Below are positions 55,950 to 63,892 of a stretch of 64,000 bases of DNA, one piece after another. Positions within the stretch are counted from its first letter, which is position 1. The number at the start of each line of letters is the position of its first letter. The stretch is from Pseudomonadota bacterium (GTDB lineage Bacteria > Pseudomonadota > Alphaproteobacteria > Rhodospirillales > Magnetospirillaceae), in contig JAJXWP010000005.1 in the NCBI GenBank assembly GCA_021781575.1, positions 84,205 to 148,204 on the forward strand, given 5' to 3'. A program made the translations under genes and the position numbers. Under the pieces are notes generated by a model. It was not told the DNA's origin and did no database searches. It was given only the letters and a program-made list of their open reading frames with translations.

Positions 55950-56744
55950 ATGATCGTCCGTTCCGCCGCAATTAACGTGATGACCGCCGCCGCCCGCAAG
56001 GCGGCGCGCGGTCTCTTGCGCGACTTCGGGGAAGTCGAGCAACTGCAGGTGTCGAAGAAGGGCCCGGGCGATTTCGTCTCGGCGGCCGATCACCGTGTCG
56101 AGAAGGTGCTGCGGCAGGAATTGAAGAAGGCGCGCCCCGAATACGGCTTCCTGCTGGAGGAGGGTGGCGTCGTCGAAGGCATCGACCGCCACAACGTTTG
56201 GATCATCGACCCGCTCGACGGGACCACCAACTTCCTGCATGGCATACCGCATTTCGCCATCTCTATCGGCCTGGTGCGCGACGGCGAGCCGATCGCCGGC
56301 GTCGTCTACCAGCCGCTGACCGACGAAATGTTCTGGGCGGAAAAGGGACAGGGGAGCTTCGTCAATGAACGGCGGCTGCGGGTGTCGGCACGCCGCCGCC
56401 TGGACGAGTCGGTGATCGCCACCGGCATTCCCCACCACGGCCGCCCCGAGCCCGAACTGTTTCTCAAGCAACTGGCCCGCGTAATGGACGCGACCGCCGG
56501 AATCCGTCGCTTCGGCTCCGCCGCCCTGGACCTTGCCTATGTGGCTGCCGGCCGTTACGAGGGGTTCTGGGAAATCGGCCTCAAGCCATGGGACATCGCT
56601 GCCGGCATTATCCTGGTCCGCGAAGCGGGCGGCTATGTCAGCGAGATCGACGGCGGCCACGACATGCTGTCCTCGGGCAACGTTCTGGCGGCCAACGACC
56701 ACCTTCACCTGCCCCTTGGCTCGCTCCTGCGTTCTTCGATCTGA
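55950..56744 (+). CDS. suhB: Inositol monophosphatase family protein
   Basis: Mg-dependent phosphatase of 264 residues with the metal motifs LLEEGG, WIIDPLDGTTNFLHG and KPWDIAAGIILVREAGG. The SuhB-type protein can also act in rRNA antitermination. It begins 4 bases after efp and is probably cotranscribed with it; efp-suhB adjacency is common in this group. Confidence 0.93.
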   Translation: MIVRSAAINVMTAAARKAARGLLRDFGEVEQLQVSKKGPGDFVSAADHRVEKVLRQELKKARPEYGFLLEEGGVVEGIDRHNVWIIDPLDGTTNFLHGIPHFAISIGLVRDGEPIAGVVYQPLTDEMFWAEKGQGSFVNERRLRVSARRRLDESVIATGIPHHGRPEPELFLKQLARVMDATAGIRRFGSAALDLAYVAAGRYEGFWEIGLKPWDIAAGIILVREAGGYVSEIDGGHDMLSSGNVLAANDHLHLPLGSLLRSSI

Positions 56745-56827
56745 CCGGCATCCGCCCCCGCCCCGCTCCTGCCCGCCTCGGCAAACGAGTTGTGGCGACT
56801 CGGCCCTTGCGGTAGTGTATCGGTCCT

Positions 56828-58030
56828 ATGACGAAGGTCCGCTCTTTGGGGGAAATCGTGAGCATCGCTCGGCTGTGGGGAAGCTGCATCCTGGTTGCCC
56901 TGGGTGTCGGTGCGGTGGCGGCCGCGCCGGCGATGGCGCAGGTGGTGGTCGGCGGCGGCAAGCCATCGGTGGAGGTCGACACCAGCGTTCTCGACCACCT
57001 CGGTAACGAACCGACCCTGCCGGACCTGTTCCTTGGCCGCCATGCCATGGCTCAGCCGGCAACGGCGGCCACGCCGGTGGTCACCCACACGGCCCAACCC
57101 GCCGTCCGGTTGCCTGCCGATCCTCCTCCGGTCAAGCTGCACCGGCCGGTGCACTGGCGTGAAAAGTACGGGCATGAAAAGTACCGGCACGAAAAGTACA
57201 GGCATGCACTCCGGCGCTCGCACAAGACACGGGTGACAAAGGCCGTGCTTCCCCCGAAAGCCGCCGGCGCGACGACGAGCTCGGCGACAAGTTCCAAGGC
57301 CGCAGAACCGCACCCGCAAGAGGTCGCCAAGACAGGAGCGAGCGAAAGTCCCGCCGTCCAACCGGTCACGGCGGTCACCGCAGCGCCGCTTGCCGCTGAA
57401 GCACCGAAGCCGGCCAGCGAGGCCAAGGCGGCGTCGGACACTCTACCGAAGGCCGAGCCGTCGGCGGCCCCGGTCGCCGTTGCCGTCCCAGACCCGGCAC
57501 CGGCACCGGCACCGATGGCGGCGACGGCGGCGGCCGCGGTAGCAGTAGAACCGGCAGCGCCACCGGCAGCGGCGACCGCGCCGGCGGCGGCCGCACCATT
57601 GATGCCTGCCGTCAATCTGCCCGCCGTTCCACCGATTCCCACCGAAGAACCGCCGGCGGCGGAACCCCAAGCCTCACCCGCCCCGGCCGTCGAGCCGAGC
57701 GCCGCGATCATTGCCGGCGAGACCTTGTCGGCCATCTCCTTCGACCGGGAGAGCGCGCATCTGCCGGAAGCGGCGCACAATACCTTGATGGCCCTGGCCG
57801 GACGCTTGGCGACCGATCCGAACCTCGAGATCCAGCTTCTCGCCTACGCGCAAGGCGACGAGGACCAGGCCGGCCAAGCCCGCCGGCTGTCGTTGTCACG
57901 AGCACTGGCCGTTCGCTCGTTCCTGATCGAACGAGGCGTACGCAGTACCCGCATCGAAGTGCGCGCGATGGGCAATAAGGTGCCGGAAGGACCCGCCGAT
58001 CGGGTGGACGTCGTTGTCCTGAAGCGTTGA
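56828..58030 (+). CDS. Secreted OmpA-domain protein with Ala/Pro-rich linker
   Basis: A 400-residue protein with a signal peptide ending APAMAQ near residue 37. A histidine-rich patch of three EKYxH units (about 112-126) and a long Ala/Pro-rich linker (about 150-300) follow. The C-terminal OmpA-like fold, about 300-400, contains AISFDRESAHLPEAAHNTL and RRLSLSRALAVRSFLIERGV. The usual DxxR peptidoglycan clamp is weak (AYAQGDEDQAGQARR), so cell-wall binding is uncertain. It lies just upstream of the MotA/MotB-like pair and may belong with it. Confidence 0.75.
   Translation: MTKVRSLGEIVSIARLWGSCILVALGVGAVAAAPAMAQVVVGGGKPSVEVDTSVLDHLGNEPTLPDLFLGRHAMAQPATAATPVVTHTAQPAVRLPADPPPVKLHRPVHWREKYGHEKYRHEKYRHALRRSHKTRVTKAVLPPKAAGATTSSATSSKAAEPHPQEVAKTGASESPAVQPVTAVTAAPLAAEAPKPASEAKAASDTLPKAEPSAAPVAVAVPDPAPAPAPMAATAAAAVAVEPAAPPAAATAPAAAAPLMPAVNLPAVPPIPTEEPPAAEPQASPAPAVEPSAAIIAGETLSAISFDRESAHLPEAAHNTLMALAGRLATDPNLEIQLLAYAQGDEDQAGQARRLSLSRALAVRSFLIERGVRSTRIEVRAMGNKVPEGPADRVDVVVLKR
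57161..57205 (+). repeat. Three 15-base tandem repeats in the OmpA-domain gene
   Basis: Units GAAAAGTACGGGCAT, GAAAAGTACCGGCAC and GAAAAGTACAGGCAT encode EKYGH, EKYRH and EKYRH. Third-base differences show that the repeat is not brand new. His/Glu spacing of five could bind metal. Confidence 0.85.
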
Positions 58031-58103
58031 TTCCACCCGCCTTAGAAATGACGTAGTTGAGTATTAAGTGTTCCCTGACCCCGTGTAGGTTGGAATCGAC
58101 AGT

Positions 58104-59279
58104 ATGAGCCAGTCGCGCCGGTTTCTCGTTCGCATGGCAGCCTTCCTGGCTGTCGTTCTGGTCGTCGTCGCCGTCCTGTTTCAGGGGCTCGAGCACGCCT
58201 ATGCGAACAATGTCGGCCTGAACAGCCTGATCCTGGGCATCCTACTGGTCGGCATCGCGCTGAATTTCCGACAGGTGGTCATGCTGGGCCGCGATGCGCA
58301 ATGGCTCGACGATTACCGCGCCGGTCGCGATCGCGCCGTGACATCGACCAACGGCCCACGGCTGCTGGCGCCATTGGCCAGCATGTTGGGCGAACGGCGC
58401 GATCGCTTCGCCTTGAGCCCGGCAGCGCTGCGTTCCCTGCTCGACGGCCTCTCCGCCCGCCTTGACGAATCGCGCGAAATCGCCCGCTATTTCACCGGCC
58501 TGATGATCTTCCTCGGGCTGCTCGGCACGTTTTGGGGACTCTCGCAAACGGTTGGCTCCATCGGCGACGTGATCCGCAACCTGACCATCTCCAGCGACAA
58601 TGTCCAGGCGGCGTTCTCGGGGCTGAAACAGGGGCTCGATGCGCCGCTGGCCGGGATGGGTACCGCCTTCTCCACCTCGCTGATCGGCTTGTCCGGGTCG
58701 CTGGTCCTCGGGTTCCTCGACCTGCAGGCGGGGCAGGCGCAGAACATGTTCTACAATGAACTCGAGGAATGGCTGTCGGCCCAGACCAAGCTGTCGTCCA
58801 GTGCCGGTTCGGTGGAAGGCACCGACCAGCCGATCCCGGCTTACATCCAGGCGCTGCTCGAGCAAACCGCGGACAGCCTCGACAATCTGCAGCGGGTCAT
58901 GTCGCGTGGCGAGGAAAGCCGCATCTCGGCCAACACCAATATGCGCCAGCTGACCGACCGCCTGTCGACCTTGGCCGACCAGATGAAGACCGAGCAGAGC
59001 CTGATGCTCAAACTGGCCGAGAACCAACTGGAAATGCGGCCTATCCTGACCCGGCTGGCCGAGGGAGCGGCCAGCCCGGCAATCGACGAGGCCACCCGCC
59101 ACCACATCCGCAACATTGACATCGCTTTGAACCGTTTGGTCGAGGAAATGGCCACCGGCCGCGACGAAATGGTGCGGGACATTCGAAGCGAGTTCAAGCT
59201 GCTGGCCCGCACCATTGCCGCCATTGCCGAAGAGGATTCGGCCATGGCCGGCAGCCCAACCCGCTTGGGCCCGGGCTAG
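58104..59279 (+). CDS. MotA/TolQ/ExbB-like proton-channel protein with long C-terminal tail
   Basis: A 391-residue membrane protein with predicted segments at about 9-28, 38-57, 127-150 and 183-208. The TolQ/MotA core motifs are GLLGTFWGLSQTVGS and GMGTAFSTSLIGLSGSLVLGF. Residues about 215-391 form a cytosolic helical tail not found in TolQ. It is followed after 3 bases by a MotB-like protein, so the two likely form an ion-driven motor or force-transmission unit. It is not the flagellar stator: no flagellar genes are near and the tail differs. The role is unknown. Confidence 0.82.
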   Translation: MSQSRRFLVRMAAFLAVVLVVVAVLFQGLEHAYANNVGLNSLILGILLVGIALNFRQVVMLGRDAQWLDDYRAGRDRAVTSTNGPRLLAPLASMLGERRDRFALSPAALRSLLDGLSARLDESREIARYFTGLMIFLGLLGTFWGLSQTVGSIGDVIRNLTISSDNVQAAFSGLKQGLDAPLAGMGTAFSTSLIGLSGSLVLGFLDLQAGQAQNMFYNELEEWLSAQTKLSSSAGSVEGTDQPIPAYIQALLEQTADSLDNLQRVMSRGEESRISANTNMRQLTDRLSTLADQMKTEQSLMLKLAENQLEMRPILTRLAEGAASPAIDEATRHHIRNIDIALNRLVEEMATGRDEMVRDIRSEFKLLARTIAAIAEEDSAMAGSPTRLGPG

Positions 59280-59282
59280 ACC

Positions 59283-60383
59283 TTGCCGTTCGCGCGCAAC
59301 CGCAGCCGCCACGGCGGCATCAACATCTGGCCCGGGTTCGTCGACGCCCTGGCCTCGTTGCTGCTGGTCATCATCTTCGTCTTGCTGGCATTCGTCCTGA
59401 CCCAGTTCTTTCTTGGGCAGGTCCTCTCCGGGCGCGACCAGACCATCAGCAAGTTGTCGCGGCAACTGAACGAATTGACCGATCTTCTTGATATCGAGCG
59501 CCGCTCCAATGCCGAATTGAAGGTCAATATCGGCAAGCTGACCGAACAGTTGCAGGCATCGACTGCCGAGCGGGATAAGTGGCAGGCCCAGGCCAACGAG
59601 AATGCGGCAGACCACCAGCGCGTGGCTCTTCTGCAGAACGACGTGGAAGCGTTGAAGGCGCTGAAGGCCGAACTGGAGAAGAAGATTGCCGAACTGGGCG
59701 CCCAGGCCGGCGAGGCGCAAGGCCAACTGGCCCAGGAACAGAAGCTTTCGGAAGAAGCTCGCGCCCAAGCCGCCTTGCTCAATCAGCAGCTTGACGCCAT
59801 GCGACAGCAACTGGCCAATATCACTGCGGCGCTCGAGGCCAGCGAGAACCTCTCCGCCGAGCAGAAGGTGCAAATTGCCGATCTCGGCAAGCGGCTTAAC
59901 GCCGCGCTGGCCAGCAAGGTCCAGGAGCTGGCTCGCTACCGCTCGGAATTCTTTGGCCGTCTGCGCAAGATCCTGGGCGACCGGCCCGGCATTCGCATCG
60001 AAGGAGACCGCTTCGTCTTCCAGTCCGAACTGCTGTTCGCCAGCGGGTCGGCGGAACTGGGCGCCAACGGCCAGCTTCAACTGAGCCAATTGGCGCAGTC
60101 GCTGCTTGAGCTGGCCAAGCAGATCCCCCCCGACATCAACTGGATCCTGCGCGTCGATGGCCATACCGACAAGATCCCGATCAAGAGCGGGCGGTTTCCA
60201 TCCAACTGGGAACTGTCCACCGCGCGCGCCCTGTCGGTCGTAAAGTTCCTCGCCAGCCAGGGCATTCCGCAGGATCGCCTGGCCGCCGCGGGGTTCGGCG
60301 AATTCCAGCCGGTCGACAAGGGCGACGATCCGGCCGCGTTGGCGAGGAATCGACGCATCGAGATCCGGCTTGATCAGCGTTGA
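59283..60383 (+). CDS. MotB-like OmpA-domain protein with coiled-coil stalk
   Basis: 366 residues from a probable TTG start. One membrane helix (about 19-44, [20 protein letters not shown]) has Asp21 at its start, the position of the ion-carrying Asp in MotB and TolR. A coiled coil follows at about 50-230, then an OmpA-type peptidoglycan-binding domain (about 245-366: [46 protein letters not shown]). The stalk is much longer than in MotB. It pairs with the MotA/TolQ-like gene just upstream. Confidence 0.85.
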   Translation: MPFARNRSRHGGINIWPGFVDALASLLLVIIFVLLAFVLTQFFLGQVLSGRDQTISKLSRQLNELTDLLDIERRSNAELKVNIGKLTEQLQASTAERDKWQAQANENAADHQRVALLQNDVEALKALKAELEKKIAELGAQAGEAQGQLAQEQKLSEEARAQAALLNQQLDAMRQQLANITAALEASENLSAEQKVQIADLGKRLNAALASKVQELARYRSEFFGRLRKILGDRPGIRIEGDRFVFQSELLFASGSAELGANGQLQLSQLAQSLLELAKQIPPDINWILRVDGHTDKIPIKSGRFPSNWELSTARALSVVKFLASQGIPQDRLAAAGFGEFQPVDKGDDPAALARNRRIEIRLDQR

Positions 60384-60447
60384 ACAACGACTTGCAAGCC
60401 GGCGGCCGGTGGTTTATATACGCCCCTTCCGTTTTTGGAGCACGGCA

Positions 60448-60672
60448 ATGAAGCAGGATATCCACCCCGACTACCACGAAATCACGGTCATCATGACCGA
60501 CGGCACGGAATTCAAGACGCGCTCCACCTATGGCAAGGCCGGCGATGTGATGCGCCTGGACATCGATCCGAAGTCGCATCCCGCTTGGACCGGGGTGCAC
60601 CGCTTGGTGGATAGTGGCGGCCAGCTGGCGAAATTCAACAAGCGGTTCGCCAACTTCGGCATTAAGAAGTAA
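60448..60672 (+). CDS. rpmE: 50S ribosomal protein L31
   Basis: 74 residues from ATG 60448 with TTGGAG upstream. [11 protein letters not shown] and SHPAWTG are L31 signatures. The protein lacks the CxxC zinc pair of some L31 forms, so it is the zinc-independent version. A strong terminator follows. Confidence 0.96.
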   Translation: MKQDIHPDYHEITVIMTDGTEFKTRSTYGKAGDVMRLDIDPKSHPAWTGVHRLVDSGGQLAKFNKRFANFGIKK

Positions 60673-60744
60673 AGATCGTTTTCGGCGGGCGCCTTTCATC
60701 GCTGCTGTCCCGCTGTTCTTCAGCCGTTGCTTGATGTATGTCTA

Positions 60745-60785
60745 ACAGCGCGCCAGGTCTTTGTTGACCGGCGCGCTGTGCGTTT
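60745..60785 (+). terminator. Rho-independent terminator after rpmE
   Basis: ACAGCGCGCC-A-GGTC and GACCGGCGCGCTGT pair over 14 bases with a single bulged A and a 6-base loop (60745-60779). A T-rich stretch GCGTTTATT follows. It separates rpmE from the adenylate cyclase gene. Confidence 0.85.
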
Positions 60786-60808
60786 ATTCTGCGGGTAATG
60801 GTTGACCC

Positions 60809-62728
60809 ATGGGTACCGAGGGCCTGGCCATAGTTCATTACGAGGTCTACACCCTCGATGGTCAGCGCTGGACTCTGCACGCCCGATTCAACCGCGACGA
60901 ACGCGATGCCGCTCTTGAAGAGGCCAAAGGGGTAGAGCAAACGCTGGGCGTCGCCGCGAAGGTCGTGCGTGAGACCTATTATCCCGGCAACAACATGTCC
61001 GAGGAAGCCCTCGTCTATTCGGGTGACAGGGTGCTGCGTGAACGTGCCGCGCAGGCGCCGCCGGCCCGTTCCCATGCCTTCCGCCAGGGGGGCGGGCGCC
61101 CTCCCGAATACGCCATCCCCGATTTCCACGAAGCTCCGCCGGAAAAATCGCCGACGACGTCGTTCGGAATTCTAGCCAAACTCCTGATCATCGTTGCCGG
61201 CGCACTGACCATCGCCGGAACAGCCACCGGTGTCGCCAACCTCTTCCTCGGCAAGCTGCCTGCCTACGGACTGTCGCTGAGCGCGGAAGCCGTATCACTT
61301 CTGTTGTTTTCCACCTTTATCGTGACGTTTCTGGCCACCGCCCTGCCGCTGGCCATGTCGCTTATCGGATGGCACGAGTCGAGCCTCGGCGAGACGCGGC
61401 GGACCAAAGCCAAGCCGCGCCGCAACGCGCCAAAGGGACGGGCCAGGGTGGCGCCCGAGCCCACTACACCGCCCGCACCGCCTCCTGAACCGCAGCCGCC
61501 CGCCGAGCCGCCACCGCTCGCCGAGGAACTGGAAGGCGGCGGCGATGAAGAACTGGATTGGGAGGGAGTCGAGGACGAAGACTTGCCCCTCCCCCCGGTG
61601 GAGGACACGCCGCCGATCGAGGCGCTGCCTGACCCCGAACAGGCGAAGAGCGATGAAGCCCAGACAGAGCCGGAGAAAGCCGAGAGCGAGGATCCGGCCA
61701 GGGCGATGGAAACCAGCCGGACAGTGATGATGCATTTCCTCAATGGCATCCTGGGGCTGATCAAGACGAGCAGGCCTGTCCTCGACGCCTATAACAAGTT
61801 CGGCCTTGATCTGATCCTGGCGGGCGCCGTCGACATGCTCGGCAATCACTATCAGCTGGAAAGCCAGGACAAGCGCGACGTGCTGCGCGACACGATCACC
61901 TTGATGGGAACAAAGACCGAGACGGCGCAAGGCTTTGCCGACAAATATGAGGACTATCTGACGGAGCCCCGCTATCTGAGCATGTTGCAGGCCGGGCGAA
62001 ATGCCATGGAAACGCTCCTCGCCGGCAGCGACAACGCCCAGGAGGATTTCGCCAAAGTCTTCGAACTGTGGAACAAGCCGCAGCAGGCCGCGCAGACCGG
62101 ATCGCGCATCATGACCATCCTGTTCACCGACATGGTCGGCTCGACGGATATGACGCAAAGTCGCGGTGACCACGCGGCCCAGTACGTCGTGCGCCGCCAC
62201 AACAGCATCGTGCGGGCCGCCCTGGCCGAATTCGCCGGCAAGGAAATCAAGCACACCGGCGACGGGATCATGGCCTCGTTCCACAGTGCGGCCAACGGTA
62301 TCGAAGCGGCCATCGCCATCCAGCGGGCGATCGCGGTTCACAACGAACGCCATGGTGACCAGCAACTGCATGTCCGAATCGGCATGAACTCGGGCGAACC
62401 AATCGAAGAAGAGGATGATCTGTTCGGCACCACCGTGCAACTGGCCGCCCGCGTCTGCGCGGCGTGCGCCACGGATGAGATTCTATGCACCAACGTTGTC
62501 CGTGAACTGTCGGCCGGGAAAGGGCTCACATTCGCCGACAAAGGCCAGCGCGAACTGAAGGGGTTCAAGGAGCCGGTGGCGGTGTATCAGGTCCTGTGGC
62601 AGGAGAAAGCCACGGAACCACCCCCCTCATCGCCACTCCCGTCATCGCCCCCCCCCGCCGCAGCCCGACGCGGTCGCCCGGAAATGACTCGGTCGCCGGC
62701 CGACGGAGATTCCGCCGACCTCAGTTGA
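60809..62728 (+). CDS. Membrane-bound class III adenylate/guanylate cyclase
   Basis: A 639-residue protein. The N-terminal region of about 75 residues (YEVYTLDGQRWTLHARFNRDERDAA) recurs before cyclases in this group. Two membrane segments follow (about 119-141 and 158-186), then a Pro/Glu-rich acidic linker (210-300), a helical region (300-430) and the cyclase domain (435-600). The metal-binding aspartates are Asp441 (ILFTDMVGS) and Asp485 (HTGDG). LTFADKGQRELKGFKEPVAVYQV is the usual class IIIb end. cAMP made here could feed a Crp/Fnr-type regulator such as that at 45700. Confidence 0.9.
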   Translation: MGTEGLAIVHYEVYTLDGQRWTLHARFNRDERDAALEEAKGVEQTLGVAAKVVRETYYPGNNMSEEALVYSGDRVLRERAAQAPPARSHAFRQGGGRPPEYAIPDFHEAPPEKSPTTSFGILAKLLIIVAGALTIAGTATGVANLFLGKLPAYGLSLSAEAVSLLLFSTFIVTFLATALPLAMSLIGWHESSLGETRRTKAKPRRNAPKGRARVAPEPTTPPAPPPEPQPPAEPPPLAEELEGGGDEELDWEGVEDEDLPLPPVEDTPPIEALPDPEQAKSDEAQTEPEKAESEDPARAMETSRTVMMHFLNGILGLIKTSRPVLDAYNKFGLDLILAGAVDMLGNHYQLESQDKRDVLRDTITLMGTKTETAQGFADKYEDYLTEPRYLSMLQAGRNAMETLLAGSDNAQEDFAKVFELWNKPQQAAQTGSRIMTILFTDMVGSTDMTQSRGDHAAQYVVRRHNSIVRAALAEFAGKEIKHTGDGIMASFHSAANGIEAAIAIQRAIAVHNERHGDQQLHVRIGMNSGEPIEEEDDLFGTTVQLAARVCAACATDEILCTNVVRELSAGKGLTFADKGQRELKGFKEPVAVYQVLWQEKATEPPPSSPLPSSPPPAAARRGRPEMTRSPADGDSADLS

Positions 62729-63137
62729 GTGAGCGCTTGTCGACCCGGGTGAGGACCATCTGCTCGAGCCGCGAAACCCGCTGATAAAGATGGTAGCTGC
62801 GCTCGAGCAGGCTACGCAGTCCGGATGGCAGGTTGCCATCGGCGACACCCACCGTATCCAGGCAAACGTCCTGCCCGGACAGGCGGTTTCCTTCGAGGCA
62901 GGCTTCTTCGGCGGAAATTTCGCCTTCCTGCACGGCTCGCTGAAGCATCAGCCAAGCCATCACCTGCGTGAGGCGCGACGTCACCCGCAACGCCTCACAG
63001 CTGAAACGCAGGTCCGTCTGCCCCCCGCGGGATCGGCGTTCGCGAGCATCCGCATGAGCCATGTAATTCCGCGCCTCGACGATCATATCGAGGGTCTCGT
63101 CGTAGGTACGCGTGAATACTGCAGGATCGCGGCCCAT
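62721..63137 (-). CDS. DUF1465 / RcdA-like protein
   Basis: 138 residues, helical throughout, with the family core RFSCEALRVTSRLTQVMAWLMLQRAVQEGEIS. In Caulobacter the DUF1465 protein RcdA is an adaptor helping ClpXP degrade CtrA and other cell-cycle proteins. Whether this orthologue does so here is inference. CCGGAGG lies about 9 bases before the ATG. A GGTCCC/GGGACC hairpin (63160-63175) is in the leader. The 3' end overlaps the convergent cyclase gene by 8 bases. Confidence 0.85.
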   Translation of the reverse strand: MGRDPAVFTRTYDETLDMIVEARNYMAHADARERRSRGGQTDLRFSCEALRVTSRLTQVMAWLMLQRAVQEGEISAEEACLEGNRLSGQDVCLDTVGVADGNLPSGLRSLLERSYHLYQRVSRLEQMVLTRVDKRSLN

Positions 63138-63274
63138 GACGTCTGTCCTCCGGAAACTTGGTCCCTGAGGGGACCCGCCTGCGATTCTTAGTTGTGACGT
63201 ATCCGCAGGATTTTCAACGGATCAGTCTCCGCGCGAAAGGCGGGCAAGACAACCCTTATGGGTAGTCGCCGCGT

Positions 63275-63302
63275 CTTGACAGCTCCGGTCGGCCGACTAA
63301 AT
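63275..63302 (+). promoter_or_regulatory. Possible heat-shock (sigma-32 type) promoter of hsp20
   Basis: CTTGACA (63275-63281) and CTAAAT (63297-63302) have 18 bases between CTTG and CTAAAT, the spacing of alphaproteobacterial sigma-32 promoters (CTTG-N17/18-CYTATNT). It also passes as a weak housekeeping promoter. It would give a leader of about 90 bases, right for a ROSE element. Confidence 0.4.
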
Positions 63303-63309
63303 CAATAGC

Positions 63310-63396
63310 GCACGGCTGCCGTTGCGGGGCCGTGCAACCTTGTCGGGCGCCGCCATCGCGGCGTCTTTGGCACATTGCTCGTTGGAGAATGTCGTC
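63310..63396 (+). promoter_or_regulatory. ROSE-like RNA thermometer in the hsp20 leader
   Basis: Three consecutive hairpins. GCACGGC/GCCGTGC pairs 63310-63316 with 63329-63335. CGCCGC/GCGGCG pairs 63348-63353 with 63358-63363. The last, CATT(G)CTC-GTTG-GAGAATG (63373-63391), has one bulged G opposite the GGAG ribosome-binding site. A final hairpin with a bulged G in a UUGCU strand paired to the Shine-Dalgarno is the hallmark of ROSE elements, which melt on heating to allow small heat-shock protein synthesis. Confidence 0.65.
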
Positions 63397-63861
63397 ATGC
63401 GTACTTTCGACCTCACCCCGCTGTTCCGTTCGACCGTCGGCTTCGACCACTTGGCGCGCATGCTGGACACGGCATCACGTCTGGACGAACAGGCGGTGTC
63501 CTATCCGCCCTACAACATCGAGAAGCTTGGCGAAGACAATTACCGGATCAGCATGGCTGTCGCCGGCTTCGGCGAAGGCGATCTCGATGTCACCACCCAT
63601 GACCATACATTGACCATCACCGGCCGTGCGCGCAAAGAGGAGGAGACTGTCCAGTTCCTCCATCGCGGTATTGCCGGGCGGTCGTTTGAGCGTCGCTTCG
63701 AATTGGCCGACCATATCCGGGTCGCCGGCGCCAGCCTGGTCAATGGGCTTCTTCACGTCGAACTCGTGCGCGAAGTGCCCGAGGCGATGAAGCCTCGCAC
63801 CATCAACATTTCGACGCCGGGTGGCGACAAAGGCAAGGTGATCGAAAACAAAGCCGCCTGA
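63397..63861 (+). CDS. Small heat-shock protein (Hsp20/IbpA-like)
   Basis: ATP-independent chaperone holding unfolded proteins. From ATG 63397 (MRTFDLTPLFRSTVGFDHL) it has 154 residues with an alpha-crystallin domain at about 30-125 (YNIEKLGEDNYRISMAVAGF, DHTLTITGRA, RSFERRFELADHI, GLLHVELVREVPE). A C-terminal RTINIS segment provides the IxI-type anchor. The frame upstream of 63397 lies in the thermometer leader and is not coding. It resembles IbpA of rhizobia and relatives. Confidence 0.93.
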   Translation: MRTFDLTPLFRSTVGFDHLARMLDTASRLDEQAVSYPPYNIEKLGEDNYRISMAVAGFGEGDLDVTTHDHTLTITGRARKEEETVQFLHRGIAGRSFERRFELADHIRVAGASLVNGLLHVELVREVPEAMKPRTINISTPGGDKGKVIENKAA

Positions 63862-63892
63862 GCGGCGGCGAATTCACAGGGGGCCGCTAGGC

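Noticed and set aside
58242..60164. 640-codon minus-strand frame opposite the MotA/MotB-like pair
   Set aside because: Its Gln/Leu-rich translation is the antisense of a coiled coil, and the plus-strand genes have clear domains.
58104..60383. Zorya anti-phage system
   Set aside because: The ZorA/ZorB-like membrane pair is present, but no ZorC/ZorD or ZorE effector genes follow; rpmE and an adenylate cyclase do.
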